Shown here one piece after another: positions 1 to 5,011 of a stretch of DNA of 8,126 bases. The notes under the pieces are model-generated. The model made no database searches and was not told the DNA's origin. It was given only the letters and a program-made list of their open reading frames with translations. The translations under genes were made by a program, and so were the position numbers. The first letter of the stretch is position 1; every line of letters begins with the position of its first letter. Source of the DNA: Alistipes sp. (GTDB lineage Bacteria; Bacteroidota; Bacteroidia; Bacteroidales; Rikenellaceae); contig JAGBWT010000018.1 in NCBI GenBank assembly GCA_017629615.1, positions 1-8,126 of the forward strand. Reading direction: 5' to 3'.

Positions 1-466
1 CCTCTTCAACGACACCATCGCAGGTAATATCGCACTCGGCAAGCCTGGCGCATCGCAGCAGGAGATTGAGGCGGCAGCAAAGGTGGCCAACGCACACTCG
101 TTCATCGTCGAGTCGCCAAATGGCTACGAGACCAATATCGGCGACCGTGGTGCCAAACTCTCGGGTGGCCAGCGTCAGCGATTGAGCATCGCCCGCGCCG
201 TGTTGAAGAACCCCGACTTCCTGATTCTCGACGAGGCGACATCGGCCCTCGATACCGAGAGCGAAAAACTCGTACAGGAGGCCCTGACGGCTCTGCTCAA
301 AGGTCGTACGTCGATTATCATCGCCCACCGTTTGAGCACAATCCACAACGCCGACAAGATTATCGTCATCGACGAGGGTCGCATAGCCGAGGAGGGTACG
401 CACACCGAACTGATGGCCAAGAACGGCATCTACGCCAAACTGATAGAGATGCAGAGCCTGAAATAG
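1..466 (+). CDS. ABC exporter, C-terminal nucleotide-binding domain (partial, MsbA-like)
   Basis: This is the 3' end of an ABC-transporter gene whose start lies outside the window. Codons are in phase from base 2, giving about 154 visible residues. They begin at [13 protein letters not shown], which normally follows the Q-loop of ABCB/MsbA-type exporters. The ABC signature LSGGQRQR is encoded near 160-183, Walker B with the catalytic Glu ([11 protein letters not shown]) near 223-255, and the H-loop (IIIAHRLST) near 316-342. The protein ends with the usual short helix (LIEMQSLK). The family drives export of lipids, lipid A precursors or drugs across the inner membrane, with fused transmembrane and ATPase domains acting as dimers. 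Walker A and the membrane domain are not visible, so substrate and exact subfamily (MsbA or another ABCB-type exporter) cannot be fixed. A strong hairpin 20 nt after the stop suggests it ends its transcript. Confidence 0.93.
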   Translation, partial: LFNDTIAGNIALGKPGASQQEIEAAAKVANAHSFIVESPNGYETNIGDRGAKLSGGQRQRLSIARAVLKNPDFLILDEATSALDTESEKLVQEALTALLKGRTSIIIAHRLSTIHNADKIIVIDEGRIAEEGTHTELMAKNGIYAKLIEMQSLK

Positions 467-486
467 GGCCTGCCAACCCGATAGGA

Positions 487-524
487 CAGGCGCACCCTTT
501 GACGAAGGGTGCGCCTGCTGTTTT
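487..524 (+). terminator. Rho-independent terminator of the ABC exporter gene
   Basis: A perfect 13-bp stem (487-499 with 505-517), loop TGACG, starts 20 nt after the ABC stop codon and is followed by CTGTTTTG. The stem is GC-rich. The T-run is short (four), so termination may be incomplete, but the position and stem quality fit a terminator. Confidence 0.82.
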
Positions 525-540
525 GTGGGGGGGGTGGTTT

Positions 541-745
541 AGGGGCTGTTAGGGGTGATGGGTAGATTGGGTTGGGCTGGGTAGCCTGGGTTGTGCTGGG
601 TTGTGCTGGGAAGGGGTCAGGCTACTCAATCTACCCAGACTACTCAAACTACTCATTCAACCCATTTTACCCCTAACACCTCTAACGACCCCCTCGCGCT
701 TCCCATTCTACCCAAACTCCCCAGTATACCCAGTCTACCCATTAA
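541..745. repeat. 9-bp TGGGTAGNN repeats in two opposed arrays
   Basis: The stretch is built from degenerate 9-bp units. On the plus strand, roughly 557-613 carries TGGGTAG/TGGGTTG-type units, including two direct 10-bp copies of TGGGTTGTGC (587-606). From about 618 to 742 the same unit lies on the minus strand, reading TGGGTAGAC, TGGGTATAC, TGGGGAGTT, TGGGTAGAA and, further in, TGAGTAGTT, TGAGTAGTC, TGGGTAGAT. The two arms form nested inverted repeats: 547-556 with 669-678, 559-569 with 627-637, and 581-588 with 618-625. About 40 bp near 683-704 is less regular. There is no spacer/repeat pattern of a CRISPR and no coding signal. The same unit recurs at 4912-4965. Confidence 0.8.
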
Positions 746-760
746 GTTGCGCCACCCCCA

Positions 761-883
761 CGGTTGATTAGAAAGAGGCGAATACAAGGCTTGGGAGGTA
801 AGGCGAAGCAGGAGCATACTTGGTGTATGTGACTGTTTCGACTTGCCGACCGTAACGAAGTAGTCGCCCTTTATAATCGACCG
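761..883. repeat. 123-bp imperfect palindrome (possible MITE- or REP-like element)
   Basis: The two halves are reverse complements about a centre at 822. The outer stem pairs 761-785 with 860-883 (21 Watson-Crick pairs, one G:T, two mismatches, one bulged A). An 11 x 12 internal loop follows. The middle stem pairs 797-811 with 833-847 (12 Watson-Crick, two G:T, one mismatch). The apical stem is CATAC/GTATG (815-819 with 825-829), with loop TTGGT. All three wobble positions are G:T as read on the plus strand. No transposase is nearby. I infer a dispersed palindromic element or a structured RNA; the sequence alone does not decide between them. Confidence 0.75.
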
Positions 884-907
884 TATAAAATGCAATTTTT
901 AAGAGAT

Positions 908-939
908 AAGCCCCAAATGTCTGGCAACATTCGAGGCTC
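908..939 (-). ncRNA. RNA-like hairpin on the minus strand, candidate part of an unannotated transcript
   Basis: Read on the minus strand, 939-927 pairs with 920-908 over 13 positions around a 6-nt loop (UGCCAG), using ten Watson-Crick and three G:U pairs and no mismatch. On the plus strand the same three positions would be A:C mismatches, so folding is better supported for a minus-strand RNA. It lies about 50 nt downstream of the minus-strand promoter at 994-1024 and after a short 5' hairpin (968-984). I do not recognise a known RNA family. Calling this an RNA gene is inference. Confidence 0.35.
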
Positions 940-967
940 CGATATTAGGTTAGTTAGGTTAATGAGT

Positions 968-984
968 CGTGGGAGAACCCCACG
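968..984 (-). promoter_or_regulatory. Short stem-loop at the 5' end of the predicted minus-strand transcript
   Basis: The stem CGTGGG/CCCACG (six pairs, 5-nt loop) begins only a few nucleotides after the predicted start site of the promoter at 994-1024. Such 5' hairpins commonly protect transcripts from decay. A stem of the same sequence occurs in the tonB leader (7970-7990). Confidence 0.45.
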
Positions 985-993
985 TTTGTAATA

Positions 994-1024
994 CAAAAGT
1001 ACGACGATTTTATTAAAATGCAAA
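994..1024 (-). promoter_or_regulatory. Bacteroidetes-type promoter reading leftwards
   Basis: On the minus strand TTTG (1024-1021) is followed after exactly 19 nt by TACTTTTG (1001-994). Both match the Bacteroidetes primary-sigma consensus (TTTG, 19-21 nt, TAnnTTTG). This is the best promoter match in the window, yet no convincing protein gene lies downstream on that strand. The start site is expected near 987, and transcription would run through the hairpins at 968-984 and 908-939 and the palindrome at 761-883. Confidence 0.6.
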
Positions 1025-1093
1025 CTTTTTGTAAAATATTTTCATTAAATCAACCAAAATAATTCCATTTTATAATTTTTTCGAGCAAAAGAG

Positions 1094-1131
1094 TTCGGAT
1101 ATTTTATATTTATAAAATTGCCAAATCCGAA
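1094..1131 (-). terminator. Possible terminator of the membrane-protein gene
   Basis: A hairpin starts 6 nt past the stop codon on the minus strand: TTCGGAT/ATCCGAA (1094-1100 with 1125-1131) encloses an AT-rich inner stem (1101-1108 with 1111-1118) and a 6-nt bulge. It is followed on the minus strand by CTCTTTT. The stem is AT-rich and bulged and the T-run is short, so confidence is modest. Confidence 0.4.
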
Positions 1132-1137
1132 ACGCGA

Positions 1138-2085
1138 TTATTCGACGAAGAGGTGGGCGACCATTGCGAGCAGCAGCAACCAATAGAGCAGCGAGCCTGT
1201 GCGCGAGCCTACATTATCGAGGGCATAGGCGACGACGACAGCAAGCGATACGGCTATGACGGGCAGCGAGGCGACCGTTGCTCCGGGCAGGGCGAGCGAG
1301 GCAATCGACAAGAGGCTCATCACGACCTCGAACCACATCAGTTTGCGAGGGCCGGCCAGCATCGTGTAGCGCACACCGCGCAGAAGCACCATACCGACAG
1401 CAAGCGAGAGTAGCAGAATGGCCGAGATGGCAGAGGCAACATAGGGGAGCGCATCGAGCGAAACGAGCGCCCGTGGCGTCGTTATCTCGCTCCACAGATG
1501 GCGGGCAACATCGTCGATATTGCCACCCGCATACCATACTATATAACTATATAGGGCAAATGGCAGTAGGAAGCCGACAACTGCAACAATGCTTTGGCGC
1601 AGATTGAGCGACAAGGTCAGTATCGCGATAGGCAAAATCAGGATAAAGGTTGCCAATGGCGGATATATCATCGCCGCTGTCGAGAATGCAAGCGATGCCC
1701 AAAAGAGGCCCTCGCGGTTACCAAACTCGTTCTGCACGCGTATCATAAAGAGTATGCCGACAGCCGTCAGCAGAGCCGTAGCAGCCGACGCGAGGAGGTT
1801 GGGCGAGAGGTAGAGGCCACAAGCCACGACAGCAAAGAGTGCTATGGGTAGTGTGCAAAACGACGAGAAAGCTCCAATCTTGACCGTCGTACGACCCACA
1901 ACCAAACCCGTCACAACAAAGAGCAGTGCAGCAAGCAGAGCCTCTCGCCATACGGGCATATAGCCATAGTCGGCCAACTCGATGGCAAACGGTGCGTAGA
2001 GAAATCGGAGAATTGATACGACGACAACACCCAACAGAAAGAGCGTTGCGAATATACTCGAATGGCGCGTAAGCGAAATGACCAT
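1138..2085 (-). CDS. Polytopic inner-membrane protein, possibly DUF6427-like
   Basis: The product is a 315-residue, very hydrophobic protein with about ten or eleven predicted membrane spans, near residues 11-30, 48-66, 74-92, 97-115, 127-146, 147-162, 166-186, 212-235, 251-267, 270-289 and 297-313. There is no cleavable signal peptide and no soluble domain. I see no catalytic or ligand motif. Length, span pattern and motifs such as the 'GFLLPFALYSY' span resemble the uncharacterised DUF6427 membrane proteins of Bacteroidetes; this assignment is tentative and not based on a search. The ATG at 2083-2085 is the first possible start. The gene diverges from rnhB with a 73-bp gap, so the two may share regulatory DNA. 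A weak hairpin follows the stop. Function is unknown; a permease, polymer-export or scaffold role cannot be distinguished. Confidence 0.78.
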   Translation of the reverse strand: MVISLTRHSSIFATLFLLGVVVVSILRFLYAPFAIELADYGYMPVWREALLAALLFVVTGLVVGRTTVKIGAFSSFCTLPIALFAVVACGLYLSPNLLASAATALLTAVGILFMIRVQNEFGNREGLFWASLAFSTAAMIYPPLATFILILPIAILTLSLNLRQSIVAVVGFLLPFALYSYIVWYAGGNIDDVARHLWSEITTPRALVSLDALPYVASAISAILLLSLAVGMVLLRGVRYTMLAGPRKLMWFEVVMSLLSIASLALPGATVASLPVIAVSLAVVVAYALDNVGSRTGSLLYWLLLLAMVAHLFVE

Positions 2086-2144
2086 ATTATTCGGTGCGGT
2101 TAAAAAGTTCGATGTAAAGTTAGCTATTTTTTGGAAAATTTTGG

Positions 2145-2152
2145 TATTTTTG
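2145..2152 (+). promoter_or_regulatory. -7 element upstream of rnhB
   Basis: TATTTTTG matches the Bacteroidetes -7 consensus TAnnTTTG. No good TTTG lies 19-21 nt upstream. The expected start site falls almost on the rnhB ATG (2159), which would make the mRNA nearly leaderless. Alternatively the true promoter is further upstream in the 73-bp divergent gap. Confidence 0.35.
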
Positions 2153-2158
2153 TCATCG

Positions 2159-2761
2159 ATGTTAGAGAATTCGTTTCAAACTGCGCTCCTCGAAGCAGGT
2201 TGCGATGAGGCCGGGCGAGGCTGTCTGGCCGGACCGGTATTTGCTGCGGCCGTCATTCTGCCGCCCGATTTCCACCACCCACTGCTCAACGACTCGAAGC
2301 AGATGCGTGAGCGCGACCGCGACACGTTGCGCGAAATTATCTGTCGCGAGGCTGTTGCGTGGGCTGTCGAGGCGGTATCGGCAGAGCGCATCGACGAAAT
2401 CAATATCCTCAACGCCTCGTTCGAGGGTATGACGCTCGCGGTCGAAAAACTCGACCCGCAACCCCAATTCCTCGCTATCGACGGCAACCGTTTCCGCTCG
2501 CGCCTTACGCTACCCTACCAATGTATCGTCAAGGGCGACGGCAAGTATGCCAATATTGCAGCCGCCTCGGTCTTGGCCAAGACCTTCCGCGACGAGTATA
2601 TGCGCCGCATCGATGCCGAGTATCCGATGTATGGTTGGGCCAAGAACAAGGGCTACCCGACCCGCGACCATCGCCTTGCGATTATCCACCACGGACTCTC
2701 GCCACACCACCGCACCACGTTCAACAACTCGTGCGACCAACTCTCGCTCTTCCCGCTGTAA
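2159..2761 (+). CDS. rnhB: Ribonuclease HII
   Basis: RNase HII cuts the RNA strand of RNA-DNA hybrids and incises at single ribonucleotides misincorporated into DNA, starting ribonucleotide excision repair in the cytoplasm. The 200-residue product has the usual family length (about 200). The diagnostic motif DEAGRG lies at residues 16-21, giving catalytic Asp16 and Glu17; the other two metal-binding acids are Asp108 in AIDGN and Asp127 in the KGDGKYANIAAASVLAK block, and LNDSKQM (44-49) is also typical. The frame stays open upstream to an ATG at 2078, but those 27 extra codons are AT-rich and overlap the start of the divergent membrane-protein gene, so I chose the ATG at 2159, 15 residues before DEAGRG. 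No Shine-Dalgarno site is evident. It is probably a single-gene unit. Confidence 0.96.
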   Translation: MLENSFQTALLEAGCDEAGRGCLAGPVFAAAVILPPDFHHPLLNDSKQMRERDRDTLREIICREAVAWAVEAVSAERIDEINILNASFEGMTLAVEKLDPQPQFLAIDGNRFRSRLTLPYQCIVKGDGKYANIAAASVLAKTFRDEYMRRIDAEYPMYGWAKNKGYPTRDHRLAIIHHGLSPHHRTTFNNSCDQLSLFPL

Positions 2762-2857
2762 GAGCGCCGCGCGAATTGGTTACAAAAAATTGAACCATAG
2801 CACAATATCGGCACCCTTTTTGTCGTTATTATGATAAACCTTAATGCTATAACGATT

Positions 2858-3292
2858 ATGAAAAAGTTATTTACAATTCTTGCCGGCCTATTGCTATGCT
2901 CTTTTACGGCATCGGCCGACGACCGTCCGATAACATCAGCCGAACTACCCTCCGCGGCACGACAATTTATCGAGGCCCACTACCCCGGTATCAACATCTT
3001 ATATGCGACAGCCGACAAGGGGCTTTTCGATAGCGACTACTCGGTAGGTCTCGACAATGGCACAAAAATCGAGTTCAGCGGCAACGGCCTCTGGACCGAG
3101 GTCTCCAATCGCACGCAAGCGCTCCCTGCGGCAATCATACCTGCGGCGGTAGCCGACTTTGTGGCAAAGAGTTACCCGAAGGCCCAAATCCTCAAAATCG
3201 AGCGCGATAACCGTTCGACCGAGGTGCGCCTCGACAATGGCTTGGAGTTAAAGTTCAGCACCGACGGCCGTCTGTTGGAGATAGACGATTAG
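2858..3292 (+). CDS. Small secreted PepSY-like domain protein
   Basis: The product is 144 residues with a clear signal peptide: MKK, a hydrophobic core at 4-18, and a probable signal peptidase I site after Ala-Ser-Ala at residue 20. It is therefore likely periplasmic. The mature part contains two similar half-repeats, about residues 28-82 and 88-143. Each begins with an LP-containing helix, carries a YP motif and ends in an LDNG...EF/KF...G strand pattern, as in the PepSY-like family (PF11396/DUF2874) common in Bacteroidetes. The family's role is not established; inhibition or binding of periplasmic proteins has been proposed for PepSY domains generally. The frame opens at 2831, but the ATG at 2858 gives a standard signal peptide. 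It follows rnhB by 96 bp, has TTTTTG at 2817-2822 as a weak -7 candidate, and ends in its own terminator. Confidence 0.85.
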   Translation: MKKLFTILAGLLLCSFTASADDRPITSAELPSAARQFIEAHYPGINILYATADKGLFDSDYSVGLDNGTKIEFSGNGLWTEVSNRTQALPAAIIPAAVADFVAKSYPKAQILKIERDNRSTEVRLDNGLELKFSTDGRLLEIDD

Positions 3293-3315
3293 CCGAAGGC
3301 TACATAGCAACCACT

Positions 3316-3359
3316 GCAAAGACCGTCATCGCAAACGATTGACGGTCTTGCTTTTTTTG
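3316..3359 (+). terminator. Rho-independent terminator after the PepSY-like gene
   Basis: A long stem pairs 3319-3331 with 3336-3349 around loop CAAA, with one bulged T at 3340. It is extended by GC/GC at the base and followed at once by seven T's (3352-3358). It isolates the upstream gene from tnaA. Confidence 0.9.
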
Positions 3360-3417
3360 TGACACAAAAACCAAAATAAAATTCGAAGCAAAGGGGTGGG
3401 AGTTTCAACTTTTTTAG

Positions 3418-3425
3418 TATCTTTG
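3418..3425 (+). promoter_or_regulatory. -7 element of the tnaA promoter
   Basis: TATCTTTG is an exact match to the Bacteroidetes -7 consensus TAnnTTTG. No clear -33 TTTG is found 19-22 nt upstream (the segment is GGGGTGGG-like), which could mean an activator is needed. The predicted start site near 3431 gives a leader of about 46 nt. Confidence 0.6.
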
Positions 3426-3476
3426 TATGGATATACAACCGACAAACTATTCTAAAACATACTAAAACCTAACACT

Positions 3477-4856
3477 ATGGAATTACCTTTTGCCGAATCT
3501 TGGCGAATCAAAATGGTTGAGCCAATCAGAAAAAGCACACGCGAAGAGCGCGAAAAGTGGATGAAAGAGGCCCACTACAACCTCTTCCAACTGCGTGCCG
3601 ACCAAGTCTATATCGACTGCCTCACCGACTCGGGTACAGGCGCAATGAGCGACCGCCAGTGGGCTGCCGTGATGTTGGGCGACGAGAGCTACGCAGGCTC
3701 GTTGTCGTTCTTCCGCCTCAAAGAGACCATCACCCGCCTGACGGGCTTCGACTATGTTATCCCGACCCACCAGGGCCGTGCTGCCGAGAACGTGCTGTTC
3801 AGCCACCTCGTAAAGGCGGGCGACATCGTTCCGGGCAACTCGCACTTCGACACCACGAAGGGCCATATCGAAAGTCGCAAGGCTACGGCTCTCGACTGTA
3901 CAATCGACGAGGCGAAGGATACACAGTTGGAGTTGCCATTCAAGGGCAACGTAGACCCAAAGAAGTTGGAGAAGGCTCTGGCCGAGCACGCCGACAAGGT
4001 GCCGTTTATCATCATCACCATCACCAACAACACCGCAGGTGGTCAGCCTGTATCGATGCAGAACTTGCGCGAGGTGCGTGCCATTGCCGACCGCTATGGT
4101 AAGCGCGTGGTATTCGACTCGGCCCGCTTTGCCGAGAATGCCTACTTTATCAAGACTCGCGAGGAGGGTTATGCCGACAAGAGCATCAAGGAGATTGTCA
4201 AGGAGATTTACTCGCTTGCCGACGGTATGACGATGTCGGCAAAGAAGGACGGTATCGTCAATATGGGCGGTTTCATCGCAACGCGCCACGAGGATTGGTA
4301 TGAGGGAGCAAAGCGTTTCTGTATCCCATTCGAGGGCTACCTCACATACGGTGGTATGAATGGTCGCGATATGGAGGCACTCGCTGTCGGCCTGGACGAG
4401 AATACCGAGTTCGACAACCTCGAAACCCGTATCCGTCAGGTGCAGTACCTCGCAGCCCGTCTCGACGAGTTCGGTATCCCATACCAACGTCCTGCGGGTG
4501 GTCACGCAATCTTTGTCGATGCGTCGAAGATTTTGACCAACGTACCAAAGGAGGAGTTCCCGGCACAGACGCTCGCCATCGAGTTGTATCTCGAAGCAGG
4601 TGTGCGCGGTTGCGAAATCGGCTACATCTTGGCCGACCGCGACCCTGTAACGCGCGAAAACCGCTTTGGCGGCCTCGACCTGTTGCGCCTCTGCGTGGCT
4701 CGTCGCGTCTACACCAACAACCATATGGACGTTATCGCTGTTGCGTTGAAGAATGTCTTTGACCGCCGTCACGATATTAAGCACGGTGTGAAGATTGTTT
4801 GGGAGACCGAACTTATGCGCCACTTTACCGTCAAATTGGAACGCATCGAGGAGTAG
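3477..4856 (+). CDS. tnaA: Tryptophanase (L-tryptophan indole-lyase)
   Basis: This cytoplasmic PLP enzyme splits L-tryptophan into indole, pyruvate and ammonia. The 459-residue product matches the family along its whole length and is very close to what I recall of Bacteroides TnaA. The PLP Schiff-base lysine is Lys257 in MSAKKDG, with the cofactor-contacting FDSAR at 213-217 and THQGRAAEN at 97-105. Two positions separate tryptophanase from its sister tyrosine phenol-lyase: Asp125 in HFDTTKGH (Thr in the lyase) and His449 in MRHFT (Phe in the lyase, His463 in E. coli TnaA). Both are tryptophanase-type. It has its own promoter and terminator. No tnaC-like leader peptide or tnaB permease adjoins it, unlike the E. 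coli tna operon. No Shine-Dalgarno is seen; the leader is A-rich. Activity would make the host indole-positive. Confidence 0.97.
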   Translation: MELPFAESWRIKMVEPIRKSTREEREKWMKEAHYNLFQLRADQVYIDCLTDSGTGAMSDRQWAAVMLGDESYAGSLSFFRLKETITRLTGFDYVIPTHQGRAAENVLFSHLVKAGDIVPGNSHFDTTKGHIESRKATALDCTIDEAKDTQLELPFKGNVDPKKLEKALAEHADKVPFIIITITNNTAGGQPVSMQNLREVRAIADRYGKRVVFDSARFAENAYFIKTREEGYADKSIKEIVKEIYSLADGMTMSAKKDGIVNMGGFIATRHEDWYEGAKRFCIPFEGYLTYGGMNGRDMEALAVGLDENTEFDNLETRIRQVQYLAARLDEFGIPYQRPAGGHAIFVDASKILTNVPKEEFPAQTLAIELYLEAGVRGCEIGYILADRDPVTRENRFGGLDLLRLCVARRVYTNNHMDVIAVALKNVFDRRHDIKHGVKIVWETELMRHFTVKLERIEE

Positions 4857-4860
4857 CACA

Positions 4861-4890
4861 AAGGCTGCCCGCAAGGGCGGCCTTTTTTTT
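4861..4890 (+). terminator. Rho-independent terminator of tnaA
   Basis: A 10-bp stem (4861-4870 with 4875-4884, one T:G pair) with loop GCAA lies 4 nt after the tnaA stop and runs into eight T's (4883-4890). It is textbook in form and should end the tnaA transcript before the ester hydrolase gene. Confidence 0.93.
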
Positions 4891-4907
4891 AGCAGAGTGA
4901 GCGCAAA

Positions 4908-4965
4908 TTAATGGGTAGACTGGGTAGTTTGGGTAGAATGAGTAGAATGGGTAGAATGGGTAAAC
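4908..4965 (+). repeat. 9-bp TGGGTAGNN tandem array, second locus
   Basis: Six in-register 9-bp units (4912-4965) read TGGGTAGAC, TGGGTAGTT, TGGGTAGAA, TGAGTAGAA, TGGGTAGAA, TGGGTAAAC, followed by a truncated TGG. The first 19 nt from 4908 (TTAATGGGTAGACTGGGTA) recur exactly, inverted, at 727-745. It lies between the tnaA terminator and the hydrolase gene and shows no coding signal. Confidence 0.85.
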
Positions 4966-4970
4966 TGGAA

Positions 4971-5005
4971 TTAATTTTTAATTCTTAATTTTTAATTTTT
5001 AATTT
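4971..5005 (+). repeat. 7-bp TTAATTT tandem array
   Basis: Five consecutive 7-bp units (TTAATTT, with a final C in the second) end 6 nt before the hydrolase start codon, so they would form its untranslated leader. AT-rich arrays of this type are, as I recall, common between genes in Bacteroidetes. The role is unknown. Confidence 0.8.
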
Positions 5006-5011
5006 AGGTCT

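Noticed and set aside
761..883. Insertion sequence with transposase
   Set aside because: No transposase coding sequence lies within or beside the palindrome; only a non-autonomous element is possible.
653..895. 80-codon open frame on the minus strand
   Set aside because: It begins with TTG, consists of half the 123-bp palindrome plus the 9-bp repeats, and its protein is low-complexity with no recognisable domain.
890..991. 33-codon plus-strand frame (MQFLRDKPQMS...) in the spacer
   Set aside because: It has no promoter or ribosome-binding support, and its sequence is shared with hairpins better explained as minus-strand RNA structure. It could be revisited if copies elsewhere show protein-level conservation.
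2078..2158. Upstream extension of rnhB by 27 codons
   Set aside because: It overlaps the divergent gene's start codon, is AT-rich, and would place DEAGRG far from the N-terminus compared with the family.
3427..3465. 12-codon frame (MDIQPTNYSKTY) before tnaA as a TnaC-like leader peptide
   Set aside because: It has no tryptophan codon, and its ATG lies at or before the predicted transcription start.
3483..4874. 463-codon open frame antisense to tnaA
   Set aside because: It is a shadow of tnaA codon usage, which has the full conserved motifs; the antisense product has no family features.
4908..4965. CRISPR array
   Set aside because: The units are 9 bp and contiguous, with no unique spacers and no cas genes; this is a tandem repeat.
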